In this document: one piece after another, positions 1-12,212 of the stretch
How positions within the stretch are numbered: the stretch's first letter is position 1
Layout of the letters: each line of letters opens with the position of its first letter
Origin: Panagrolaimus kolymaensis
Taxonomy: Eukaryota > Nematoda > Chromadorea > Rhabditida > Panagrolaimidae
NCBI GenBank assembly: GCA_028622995.1
Contig: JAJQJQ010000057.1
Coordinates: 496,001 to 560,000 of the forward strand
DNA: 64,000 bases
Direction: 5' to 3'
Notes under the pieces: generated by a model
The model's database searches: none
What the model was told of the DNA's origin: nothing
Seen by the model: the letters and a program-made list of their open reading frames with translations, nothing else
Position numbers and translations under genes: made by a program

Positions 1-2
1 CC

Positions 3-3000
3 CATTCTTCATCATCATCTTCGTCAAATTCAATGCCATTTGGATTTATTAAAATTTCTCCAACTACTGCGGTGATTGATGCAAATTGTGGACTTCCTAC
101 AGCAGCATTGGCTGAAGCAGCCCCATCCAATCATTTAATGTCTTTTATTAGTGGTTCCGAAGCTGCCCTTCCACCTGAAGCAGCTTCAACTTCCACATCT
201 GCCGCTGCAACATCGGCATCCATGCCATCCGCTTCATGCCTGGTTCAATCGTACATGGCTGCCGTTCATGCTGCAGCAGCCCTTCAATCAGATGCATATC
301 ATTCGGCATTTCGAACTCCATTCCCATCTCAACCTTCCCCTTCCACTATGCCTCATTCACTCCCACAACTAACTTCAACTTCAACAACAACAACAAATTC
401 GGATTCATTTCTTACTATTGCACTTACTAATCTTGTAACTTCAAGTGATACATCTAGTGATGGAACATCCAAAGATGATTGCAGTAAGTTTTTCTTTTCC
501 TTCACTTTTTCTTAAAGAAAATACAGATATATCCCGGAAGATTGTCTAGAACGAATCAAAACCGGTATTTTTTTAAAGTCCTTTTGGCGACGACCCAGAT
601 CCTTTTCTTTTTCTTTCTTTCTTCGTTATCCAGTTTATCCCTGAGGCAGAATTTTTTTTTGTCTTTTTGCATCTGTTGTGTCTTTGACCTTGATTTAAAT
701 TCATTTCTCTTTTTTTTTTTTGCAAAAGAAAAGGGAACAATAAGGAATCTATACAATTGGTTACTACTTTTACTTTTTTAATGTTTCTTTTTTTTATGGC
801 CAAAGTCTATCGTCGTTTCAATTTGGAACGCCTATTTTTACCCTGTCTTCTTTAGCCTTAGGGTCAATGAAACTTTTTCATTGCCATTAAAAAAAACTTA
901 TATTTCAAAACCAGTATTTTCAAAAACAACTTTGGCCTAGATTTGTTCTTTCTTTCTTGCCTTGTTTTTCAAATTCAAATTTGATCAACAACATTCAAAC
1001 AAACAAAACAAAAAGGATGATTCAGGATAAATGGATGCAAGGAGAGATGCGCGACCCTGACCATTGATCTTAAATATAAAAAAATATCTTGTTGACTCAT
1101 TTTCTTTTTTGCTTTTAACTTTAAGAAGGGGTTATTAATTTTTTTTATTCATTGATCTTCTTTTCCTTATTGCTTTCGATTTTTTACTTAAAGGACAAGA
1201 ACCTAAAACATCGAAAACCTTCTGCAGCCAAGAAAAAAAAAATAGTGAGGCCGCGGCCCTTGATTGACCTAGTGAAAAGAAGCTTTTCGTCGGAGTACAA
1301 GAAGATCCAAATCAGGTCGAGGCCAAGTGGCCCAGAAATGGAAAAATAAGACACACTTCTTCGATTTTTTTTCCTTTCGATTTTTCTTTCCTTTTCTTCC
1401 AAGTTCAAAAAAGAGAAGAGAAAACACTACCAACATACCCTATCGTGCTTCAAAGTAGTTTTTTTGGGTAAAAAGTTTTTCTGGGATTAAAAAAATGATT
1501 CGACAGTAAATACAAGGGTGAAAGTTTAATAATCCAAAAAAACATCATCATAATTTTTTTCAAATTGGAACGAGAAAGTATGTGCGTGTTTTTTTGTTGA
1601 AGCAATTTTCAATCAGGTCATGGTCGTTGTGATTTTCAATTTTAATTTCCCACACAACAACTTTCACATTGATTTTTTATGGTTGAAAAACTTTTTTCAA
1701 TTGAAAAGTTTGTTTTTATTCCCTCAAAAAAATCAAAAGTTGGCCAAGTACTTTGTTATTTTTAAAATCAAAAAATACAAATATTGCAAATATGATGGTA
1801 ATCCTTAAAATATCTAAACGCAAAAATAATTTAATCAATATTATTTATAAACAAAAAAAAATCATCATTTTCTATCATCAGGAACTCTTTTTATACAGAA
1901 ATTCAAAAAATTACGGTATAAAAAAAATTTAAGCTTCTAAAATCTTTCATTTTTATTTTATAGGAGCTATTTATTAATCTTTTGGTTTCAAATATTTAAT
2001 TATTTTTTTGCCATCAGATTTTACTGATGAAAAAATTAAGCCACTATGTTTCTCATCACTTTTTTTAAAAATATTTAATGTAAGTAGGCTACGATGTTAC
2101 TGTTTTATTCTTCTCACATCATTTTCTTAAAAAGACACATCTTAATAATTAAAAGAATATGAATAGTAAAGAAACCGTAGTACTTAAGAAATTTTGTTTG
2201 GAAATGTGAGAAAGTTTTAACAACGCTTTTTAATTTTGAGACAAGCTTTACAGTAGAGAACTTTTGCGATTCATGGACCTCTTCTGCCTTTTTTTTAACA
2301 GAAAAAGTAAAAATTACGATAGTTAGCAACAACAAAAAAAAGAAGAAAAGTATAAAAATTAAGCTTGCAACCGTAAAACTCTTTTTCTTTTACACAAAAC
2401 AAACGTATTCTTTTGTTCATCTTTTGTTCCCGAGAATGTTAAAAAGTAGTAAGTAGGTATTTACCAAGTGTGACATTGTATCTTCTTTCTTAAACCACTA
2501 CAAAGTTTTCAATACAATTCATTCCCAACCAAGTAGTACAGAATGAAAAAAATTTAAGATCTCATTAGATTCTTTCTCTTCTTGCCTTCTTTAAGATTTA
2601 ATATTTTAACCTTTGTGAATGAAAAAAACGTATTTTCTTCATCCTCAGCTTATAACACCGTATTATCATATTTACGTCTTTATTTATAGAAGAAAAATAG
2701 CTTTTGTTGTTCCACATTAAAATTTTTGTTATTATTTTGTTCTTTGACGTAAACTAAAATATTGTTTTCTTTTTTACACAGCGGGACCAAATATCTTCAA
2801 TATCAGGTCAATGTCAAAATAAATAATTTAATAGTTGTTTTTTTGGCCTAATTTTTTGTTTTTGTTGTTGTGTGATTTACTTTTAATTGTTTTGTTATTT
2901 TTTTAGAATCTTCGTCGAATGATGGAAATATTCGAAGTGGACTTTTATGCGTCGTTTGTTCAGATTCCGCATCGGGATTTCATTATGGCGTTTTTGCATG

Positions 3001-6000
3001 TGGTGAGTTTTCTTTTACTTTTCCAACTCGAAACTAAATTATATATCTCAAAGATCGGAGATTAATTTCAAATATTTTTCCAATTTGATTTTTAATTTTT
3101 AATTATTTTTTTTAGAAGGATGCAAAGGATTTTTTCGAAGATCAATTCAACAAAAAATTAGTTATCGCCCTTGCAGTAAATCTCAACAATGTGCCATCGT
3201 TCGAAATAATCGAAATCGATGCCAATATTGTCGATTAAAAAAATGTGTGGCAGTTGGGATGTCTCGTGATGGTTAGTTTAGTTTTTTTTGGTATGAGTTT
3301 TTTCATGGCCTTGGGTTTTTTGCTTCGCGCCATATGCCTTTTTATTTTATTATTATAATTTTTTGACCCTGGAAAAAAATAATATCACATTTCAATTTTT
3401 TTTCTTTTTTCAATAGGATAGAAAAAAACATTTGGCGCAATTTTTTATGATTTCAGAAAAAGAAAAAATAGGGATGGATGAATATTTTGGCCTTGATCGC
3501 TTTCTAAATAGATTTTTCTTTCTTTTTTCTATAAAAACACCTTTGCTCTCTGTCTCTCCCTCTCTTACGCAAACATGGTGGTTATTTTGGCTTTTCTCTT
3601 TCTTTTTTTCATTTCTATCATCACACATCCTTTCAAAAATCACATATATACCAAACACACGTTTGAAAAATTCAAAACAACTGGCAACAGCCAAGCCAAA
3701 TTTATTTTTGCGCGCTCGAACGTCCCTTTTCGGTGACCTTGTAACCTAGCGGCCAGCAACCAACACAACTTCCATTCACTCTCCTTCCTTCCTTCAAAAA
3801 CCGATCAAATCGTGAAGAATGAAATTTTTTTCAAAAAAAGAAAATGGATAAGTAAAAAAAGGGAAAGTAGTGCTACGTTGAAATGAAATGAGCGCGAAAC
3901 CGGACCGCGAAATAGTTGATGAAGGCGTCCAAGGACAATGCCGAGAGCCCGCGCTTTCTTTTCCTCCATTTATTTTTTATTTTTGAAAAAAAAACTTTTT
4001 TGTCCTAAATTTGCGCTAAATTCTTTTTTTGGGGGCCATTTGATCAAGTAAAAAAAGAATGGAAAGAAAAACACAAAAGGCAAAGAATGAATTACGTACG
4101 TCAAATTATAATGTTTTTTGTGGATAAAATTGAAGAAGAGTAAAGCAATAGATATAAAAGTTTCATGAAATTGGAAAAATATAAAAATAAGGATTTGACT
4201 AAACGAGTTAACAAACAGAGAGATCAAATAACTGTTAAAGATAAATTAGATTTTTTAAAACCAACAACCCAATTTTAAAATCACTTTTTAAAATAAACCA
4301 AATTTCAGCTGTAAGATTTGGAAGAGTTCCAAAACGTGAAAAAGTGAAAATGGTTGAAGAGATGCAACGAGCATCCATTCGATCATTAATGGATTCAATG
4401 GCGGTTGAACTTGAAGATGATCAATCTATCGTTTCAACACTCGAATGGGGATTTCAAGAATTTGGTGATTCATTAAAAAAAGAAATAAATCATGGAAACT
4501 TATTAATATCCTTTAATGGTTTAAATAATTTAAATTCAAATAATGTGAATGATCAATTTCAACAACTTTTAAAAACTTTTTCTGCTGTAATCAATGGCAC
4601 TGCCGCTAACACAAATAATTTTGATCCATTTTCATCATCAAATCCTTCAAATGTCGGATGCCCAGTGAAATCGAATGCATATTTATCCATGTTGCGTTCA
4701 GTGGTGACTTTTTCGGAATCCATTCGAGGTTTTCAATATTTATTTAAAGAAGATAAAGTGAAATTGCTTAAAAATTCTGTGTTTCAAGTTTTACTTCTTC
4801 GCCTTGCATCGTTAAAAGTTAAAGAAAATGATTATATTTTCTCCACGACTCAAAGATATCATAATAATATCATTCAAGATTCATTTAATTATAATACCAA
4901 TAACAATAATAATGGCAAAATAAATTCAGAAATAATTAATGATTTTATTCATCGTCTTCGTTCTTTAAATTTGGATGAAAAACAAATGGCTTTGTTTACG
5001 GCTTTAGTAATCACTCAATCACAATCCGAACAAAATTTTGGTGGATCCAATACGGCTGCAAATTTTGAATCTTCTCAAACAACTTTAATTAAAATTTTGC
5101 AAGATAAAATTTGGATTGTATTACAAAAAACTTTTTTCAATTCGAATGCCATTGATTTAACAATTAAAATTCAATCGCTGTTTTCACTTTTAACTGATTT
5201 AAAACGAATTAATGAACTTCATGAAATTCGATTGAAAGCTAGCTCTTTCATTGGATATTTACCTTCGCCACCAATAACGACGATGATACCCATGCCAATG
5301 ACATCAACAGCAAATATGGCTTCCATAGCTAATTTATCTGCTACCATCTGCCCAAAGAGAGAAGTTGGTGTCGTTCCTGTATGTAATTCTTCAACTAATC
5401 ATGATGGTAAGTTTTTGCTTTTTTTTGAAGATCTTTTCTTACCAAAAGAAAGTTAAAATATGCATAAAGAAGACTCATACTTTGTAATCAAAGGACGGAT
5501 AGGCTTATCTTCTTTTTTCGATGACCGAGTGACCCATGCAAGAGAATTTGCGTACTCCCTCCATATTTTTGTTTGGAAAAAGAGATTTATATAATGCGGG
5601 CCAAATCAAGGTTTCTTCGAGAATCGCGATGACCGCCGCCAATGAGATATAAAAAAAGAGCCATATGGCAAAACGTAGATATCCTATGAGATAACCTAAT
5701 TCTGTCAATAATAAAATAGAAATATAATTGTAGTGATCTTTAGTGACTAAAAAATAGATCGCAAAAGGACATGGGATTTTTATAACAAAAAACTTTTCAT
5801 GTATTTACTGCTTCTAGCTTCTGAGAAAAATATTTTTCTATGAATTTTAATTTTTAAATTTTATTAAAAAAAATAAACACAAATTTAAGTTTAACCCATT
5901 TTTATGACAAATATTTTTTTTATTTGCCCATTGAAAGAATGTTAATTATTCATAAACAAAATTTATTCCATTCATAAAATTATTTATTCTTTTAATATTT

Positions 6001-6412
6001 TTTAGCAATGCCAACGCTTCGAAAAGCTCTTGAATCGACGACGACAACAACTCCGCTACGCTTGGAAGATTTGCCAGCTTCATCATCATCCACTACAACA
6101 ACGGCATCTGGAACAGGAATAGAAGGGGCGACTAGACTTTCAGTTCGTGATCGTCATCCTGCAGTAGCTTCTTTGCTTTCACGTCCACCTGCAAATGTAG
6201 CAGCATCCAAGACATTGTGTAAAAATGAACCCAATAGTGAAAATGGTGCTGCTGCTCCACCCATGGATTTTCAAAATGGAAATATTAAAGGTGAAGTTGT
6301 CGTCGATACAGATGATGACAATATTAAAATTGAAATTGATGATGATGAGCAACCATTGAATTTATGCGTTCGAGACAATATTAAATCATCACCTACTAAT
6401 TCTTCATGTTAA
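3..6412 (+). CDS. nhr-85: E75/Rev-erb-type nuclear hormone receptor (5'-partial)
   Basis: Ligand-regulated type transcription factor of the NR1D/NR1E (Rev-erb/E75) group, acting in the nucleus; relatives run moulting and developmental timing. Exons: 3-483, 2907-3002, 3116-3271, 4309-5406, 6006-6412, all joining in frame (745 visible residues). The Ser/Thr/Ala-rich N-terminal region is open to the window edge, so the start may lie upstream; the first visible Met is at 33. The two-zinc-finger DNA-binding domain sits near residues 172-245, with P-box EGCKGFF, fingers closing at [11 protein letters not shown], and the family extension [10 protein letters not shown] ligand-binding domain follows in the fourth exon (helix-3-like stretch near [14 protein letters not shown], signature near [12 protein letters not shown]), interrupted by Asn-rich loops. 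The last exon is acidic and ends with PLNLC. Family assignment is firm; the choice of nhr-85 as orthologue is inferred from the DBD. Confidence 0.9.
484..2906 (+). other. Large first visible intron of the nuclear receptor gene
   Basis: About 2.4 kb of AT-rich sequence with many T runs and no convincing exon. It holds AGGTCA-type half-sites at 1265-1270 (minus orientation), 1615-1620 and 2805-2810. A 25-nt segment at 2781-2805 has splice-like borders but would break the reading frame. Otherwise nothing recognised. Confidence 0.6.
3734..3740 (-). promoter_or_regulatory. Candidate nuclear-receptor half-site in intron
   Basis: TGACCTT on the plus strand is AAGGTCA on the minus strand, an extended monomer half-site of the NR1/NR5 type. 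It lies in the 1.0-kb intron (3272-4308) between the DNA-binding exon and the ligand-binding exon, in a locally GC-richer patch. Such a short match can occur by chance; function is only suggested. Confidence 0.25.
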
Positions 6413-9400
6413 AATTGTTGTGAAAGAGCTATTCCGCCACTAAATGAATTATTTCTTAATGAATGTTGTTGTTGAATATAACGCCCTTTAGATGAACCAC
6501 CATTATGTTGTTGAAAAGATGAGGCATTTTGTTGTTGCTCCATCCATAAATGCCTTCGACGACGTTTAGCTGATGTTGAACCACAACAACATGCACGTCG
6601 AAATTCTTTTCGAAATTTTTCTAAAAATTTCTTTTTTTTAATTTATCTCCACTCTAGTTTAGTTTCTTCTTATTATTTTGTATCTCTCCAAAAAATTACT
6701 GTAGATAGTTATTATTGTTTTAAAATATTTTTTTATTTGATCTTAACAAGAGAAAACGAAAGTTACTTACCACTCATAAAATTATATAATATCGGGTTTA
6801 AACTGCTTGCCGAATAACTCATAAATCTTGGAATAAATTTTCTTAAAGCTATTATAGTTAAATTTGTTTCAGAAACAGGTGGTGAGTAGTTAAATGATCT
6901 GAAAAAATATTATTTATGTATTATTTAGTTATTAGTGTCCCTTATTATTATGAATGTGTCTGATTTTTTTCTTATTATTTTTCTAACGGGTTTTTAATAT
7001 TATTTGCGTTTTTTATTTTAAAAACTTAAACATTTTTTTTTCTTCCCCGTGGTTCTCCATTTTTTCTTTAAACAACAAAAAATTTAATCTCTCCAGTGCT
7101 TGATTTGAGTTACATATTATCAATTTTTTAAACTATTTCTTGGAAAAGAAAATAAAGATATTATTTAAAGCTTAAAAAAACTTACGTTGCAATATTATGC
7201 AAATGTACCGGTAAATAACTTATTGCAAAAATTAATACAACCATAATCAACATTTTTATTGCTTTTTTACGATTTCGAAGTTGTCTTTCCCCAATCTGAA
7301 AGAAGAAGAAAAAATATTTGTTTGTGAACTTAATGTTTATGAATTATTTATTCATAGGAGAGAAAAAAATTACGCATAATTTAAAAAGAATTTTATAAAT
7401 TTTTTATAAGTCATTACGCGTAGTTTTTGTTTGAAAAAAAAGTAAAAAATTGAAACGATGCCAAAAAATAAAATTGTTTCAATTTTAAACTTTCTCATGG
7501 GATTTTTACTTAGGACTTTATCATTTGTTGTTACTTTTGAATACCTTTTTATAATTTTTTTTTAATTGAAATTAAGTCTTAAATATTTTACTCATTAAAT
7601 CTAAAATTAGTGAAATTTATTTTACTAAATTTGCAACCAACAATGGTAAACATGAATGCCAAATAAATAACTCTCTTTCCTTCTTAGAAACATTCTCATC
7701 ATCGCCGAGGTGGCCCTTATTTTTTTAATGTCAATTTTTTTTTTGGTGGTTAACTAGAAAAATGGGCCTTTAAACATATAAGGGTGTAAATGACGTTTTA
7801 TAAATTAAAAAAAAAAGAATTGCCGCTAAAGTATCCGTAAAAAAGTGAGGAGACGAAAAATTTAAGGCGACAATAATCATCACAATTTTTTTTCATGGTC
7901 ATTGGTCAATGAAAACAAGAAATTGAAAGTTTCTTTTCTTTTATTTTCACCCAAAAATATTTGAACAAAGATGTAAAGAAAAAAATCAGGATTTAAAGGC
8001 CAATTAAATAATTATCTCGTTATGAATTTGGAACTTATCTCAAAGGAAATTTTGTATCAAAAAATTTTTCATTTGAGAACTCCTTTACCGTACTACTAAA
8101 ATTTAGTAATCAGAAAGTTATCAACAAAAAAGTGATAAGTTGTTAAAAGATTTAATTTTTTTTTCTTTGCAAAAAAATATGTTTATGCTAGAATTTCGAT
8201 TTTATTATAGCAACTACGACATTTGAATTTAGACTCTATTTTACACGCAGTTGTTCTTTTTATAAAGACATAATTAAGCAAATCAAAGAAGAAGAAAAAG
8301 TCAATTATAGACGTTTTCAAGCTTTAATAAGCTACAAAAAAAAGAAGTAAGAAATGCGTAAATCAGTAGTTATGCAAAGTTTAAACTATTTTTAACACAT
8401 GAAGAGAAAAAAAAAAGTGACGACAATAAAAAAAGCTTTTATGTTAAAAACTTTTGAACTTTTTTTTAGAAATTAATACGCCCCGCTGATTTTTTTTTGC
8501 TAAAATTCCCTAAAGAAAAAAGTGGTTTAATCCACCAAAAACAGAAAGTTATATGTAGTTTCATGAGTATGAAGTGCAAAACTACGCATTTATTTCATCG
8601 CATGACGTGCTTGTCATTTTGTTTAATTTTTTTTTTTGAAAAAGTAAATAAACAAATAAAAAAAGCTAATAAAAATTAAAATTTTCTAAATTTATTTTAA
8701 AAATGCCAAAAATAAACTTGCAATTTAACAATTTGGTTTAGAAAAAGAAAAAAACAAGTGGAAAGTTTTATTATTTCAGAAAAAATTGATACGAACTCTT
8801 TTTATGTAAAAACCTGCTCATTTTTTGAATCAAACCTTGTAAAATTTAAAAAGTGTGAAATTATTTTATTTTTCCAAAAATAAAAACTCATATGACGACG
8901 ATTTAATGAGTCGCGCTAGCTTTTTTATTATGGTGGCTGAAATTTGTCGACAGCTTGTTTACTTCCTTCTTTTATTTCCCTATAGACTTAACTTTTTATA
9001 AAAACTTTCACTTAGTCATCAATTAAAACCAAAATAAAATAATACAACGCTTATTTTTATCGTTAATTTAAAAGTTGAAAAATCTGGAATTTATTTTAGG
9101 CTTCGCTCCTTCCTTGTTTCTGTTAATATCATCAATTTTTTGAAAAATTAACAAAGTTTCTTTCTCAAAAACTCTATAAACGTTTTTGAAAATAAAATTA
9201 TCTAATCAAAAAGACTTTACTTCATTTTTGCGCATCTCTATCTGATATTTTATAAATTTAAATTCAACTTTAAAAGTTCTTTCCTTGAAACCAAATTAAC
9301 TCGTAAAATCTACAAACCTGTAAGGCTTTCCTTTGTAATATTACAGTCATATGAATGCATAAACCAGATATTAAAAGTAAAGGTAAAATAAATAAAACTA

Positions 9401-10710
9401 AAGTTTGAATAAGTTGATATTTTTGTTGAAAATCATCCGACCATGATTCTTGACATCGAGTGCCCCAAACAATGGATAAATTTTTTCTTAAATAATCATG
9501 AGGTTTTATTGTTAATGTAATTGGTTCAGGAATAGAAAGGAAACTTGATATCGTCCATACAAGAATTACAACATGAAATGTACGCCATCGAGCTATCGCT
9601 AATGGCGAACATACAGCTCTCCATCGTTCAAAGCTTACACATATTAAAGTTAATATAGATACATATACACTCGTATTCTGTAAATTATTAATAACTAATA
9701 ATGTCAGCGATTAGTTTTTTAAAAAAAATTAGGTTCTTTGTATCTCGAAATGGAAGTTTGCTGTTTTTAGTAATTAGCGATTTTTGAGCTTTAAAAACGT
9801 TAGCTAGACCGTCGAATTAAGCAACGCACAAGGGAAAAAATAATTATTTCATAGTCGTCCTCATCAAACTAAATAAAAACCCACCCATCAAAATTTTTAT
9901 TCCTCTTTAAAGTTACGGTCAACATTATCTTTTCCGTCTTTTCGCAAAACCCAACCAATATTTTTTTTTAGAATAACTAATTTTCCCCTAAAGCAAAGAT
10001 TAAAAGATGACTTAAATCTTTTATGGTGGGAATCAACATTAAAATTTCAAGTTAAATCTCGCAAGTTTTTTACGAATAAAATTTTCTTTTAAAAACAAAC
10101 CTGACAAAAAACGATGGCTTTACAAAATGTTGCACTAAACCAAAAACTTTTTGTAATATCATTGATTACTGTGGGTGGTAAACATAGAACCAATACCAAT
10201 AAATCGGATAAAGCTAAGTTGGTAAGAAAAATATTCATTGAACTCCACTGAAAAAAAAAGAGGCACATTTGGTCACGCAATTTAAAAAAAAAAGATGGCA
10301 TGAAAAAGACGAGTAAAAAAAGTTTAATTGTGGCCGTTTATGACTTTGAAAAGAAAAAGAAATGAGGATGAACAACGACAAACAACTTCTTTTATTTTAT
10401 CAGGAAAAGAAAGAATCCAAAAAGTTCAATTTATTTTAGTAATAACAAAAAAAAATTAGGGATACGAAAATTGACTTACCATATGCCTATTTGTGATTAC
10501 CACATATACAACTAAACAATTACCAATAACTCCAACAACCATTAAAATTAAAAATATTACTACAAAACACATTTCCAATGGAGTGGGTTTAAGAAAATCT
10601 GCAATGAAATCAACATATTCAGGATCAGAGAGACCTTGAATGTAAGCATCGAGATCATCAACCTCTTCATAACCACCAGCCGCTGCAGACACTGACGCCG
10701 TTGTATCCAT
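6409..10710 (-). CDS. Peptide GPCR, orexin/allatotropin-like
   Basis: Seven-helix rhodopsin-class receptor, 395 residues, for an unknown neuropeptide, in the plasma membrane. Exons from the start: 10480-10710, 10101-10247, 9318-9677, 7186-7295, 6771-6898, 6409-6620; phases all agree. The N-terminus is acidic with no obvious signal peptide. TM1 carries GN (VGVIGNCLVVYVV), TM2 has NLALSDLL, TM3 ends in ERW instead of DRY, TM6 has ISYLPVH and TM7 has NPILYN. The tail has a Cys cluster (ACCC) and basic and Gln-rich stretches. NRHM in loop 1, CLPPTVINDIT after TM2 and RW in the DRY position resemble orexin/allatotropin receptors; ligand identity is inference. The stop overlaps the stop of the opposing nuclear receptor gene. 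Intron 3 (7296-9317) is 2 kb long and otherwise empty. Confidence 0.85.
7296..9317 (-). other. 2-kb intron of the GPCR gene
   Basis: AT-rich intron between the TM5 and TM6 exons. Open frames in it are short and without family likeness. No RNA gene or transposon ends recognised. Confidence 0.5.
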
Positions 10711-11218
10711 TAATGAAAAAAAGAGTTTTTTTTTCCTCCTTTATTTATTTATTTTAACCCAAATATAAAATATAGACGACAACTATAGTACCGGAAAGCC
10801 TTTTAACAATGCCAATTGAGAAAAAAAAACATGGAAAGCTTTTCAAAAAAGGGAACCCCGCATTTTTTGGTTTTCCTTTTCTCTTCTTGCGTGCAACTTT
10901 CTGCTGATGTAATGTTGGGCGGAGCTCTCTATTTTATTTTTATTTCATCGTCGTCAAAAAAAAAACATTGCTTTTTCTCCCCTCTTTTTTTATATGTAAA
11001 ATCGTTTTCTCTTTTTTTCCATATATATTTTTTGTTTTTGGTCTTCGTCGTTTGCTATTTTTTTTTATTTTTCAAAGAAGAGTTGTAACAAAATTGTATT
11101 TTGGGAAAATAAGAGAGCATCGTTGCGGTGCTAATTTAGTTAATATATATATTTTGGCTATAAAACGAAGCATATAAATTGCTTTGGATATTACATAGCT
11201 TTTTTTTTGTTTTATTTA
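10711..11218. promoter_or_regulatory. Shared divergent upstream region (GPCR / UPRT)
   Basis: 508 bp separate the start codons of two head-to-head genes, so both promoters must lie largely here unless long 5' leaders exist. It is rich in T runs on the plus strand. No defined motif was recognised. Confidence 0.5.
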
Positions 11219-12131
11219 ATGATGGAATTTTCTGGTCGAAGACTATCAAAATTTTCTCGTGAAACTCCTGAACTTTCCGAATCTATTAGTCATCATGAAA
11301 GCCCACGGGAATCCCCATCGGAACGTGGTGGATCTGTTGAAAGCAGCGTTGAATCGTTATCTGATTTTGAGCGGGTTATTTTGTTAGAACAAACTGATTC
11401 TTTGAGAGAACTTCATACCATTCTTCGAGATCAGTAAGTGCTTTTTGTTTGTTGTTTTGATTTTTGCGAGAAAAAAAATGTTTATTCAACTTTGATTTTT
11501 TAGAAGCACTGGAAATTCTGATTTTATCTTTAGCGCTGATCGACTTATTCGATTGGTTGTTGAAGAAGGTTTAAATCATTTACCAACTGAAGACCATCCT
11601 ATTATAACTCCAGACAATGTAAAATTTGATGGAATTAAATTTGCTCGCGGTAATTGTGCTATTGCATTATCACGAAGTGGCGAAGCTATGGAATTTGCTG
11701 TGAGGCAATGTTGTCGGTAAACTTGCATCATTACTTCCAATATTGTTATATAAATAAAAAATTTTAGTTCGATAAGAATTGGTAAAATTTTGATTAATGA
11801 AGATAATAAAATTTTATATTCTCGACTAATGCCCGATATTCGAAATCGAAAGGTTTTACTTTTATACCCTTTACTTCACACTGGTACTGCATATATTCAA
11901 GCAATTCGAGAACTTTTAAAGAAAAGGGTTCAGGAAGAAAATATATATTTGCTTTCAATGTTTAGCACTTTTTATGGTAAATTCCTGATTTTTTATTAAA
12001 TTACTGAATTTGAAACAATTATAGGTATTCGTCGAGTTCATAAAGCATTTCCATTAGTTACAGTGATTACATCAGAAATAAATGATGATGTTCCATATTA
12101 TTTTACTATGAGATATTTTGGTACTGATTAA
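11219..12131 (+). CDS. uprt: Uracil phosphoribosyltransferase homologue (UPRT)
   Basis: Phosphoribosyltransferase-fold protein of the animal UPRT family, nominally uracil plus PRPP to UMP in pyrimidine salvage. Exons 11219-11433, 11504-11716, 11768-11976, 12025-12131; 247 residues, similar to the animal family once the leader is allowed for. A Ser/Glu-rich leader of about 55 residues is followed by the family core: LRELHTILRD, FSADRLIRLVVEEGLN, SGEAMEFAVRQCCR, IRIGKILI, and the terminal YFGTD. The PRPP loop reads YPLLHTG, whereas active bacterial/yeast enzymes have an acidic residue in place of the first Tyr, and the C-terminal uracil-binding segment is absent, as in other animal homologues. 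Catalysis is therefore doubtful. The start at 11219 is the first ATG in frame; ATG 11222 is adjacent. Confidence 0.88.
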
Positions 12132-12212
12132 TCATCATCCACCAGTGATTCGAACTTCTTACATTTTCTACAAAAAAAGTTAATCACGTGATTCTAACTT
12201 CTTATATTACCT

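Noticed and set aside
2781..2805. 25-nt microexon-like segment between an acceptor and a GT in the receptor gene
   Set aside because: Including it breaks the frame between the flanking exons, which join perfectly without it.
10816..11177. Hydrophobic Phe/Leu-rich frames upstream of UPRT
   Set aside because: Products of T-run sequence; no splice, start or family support.
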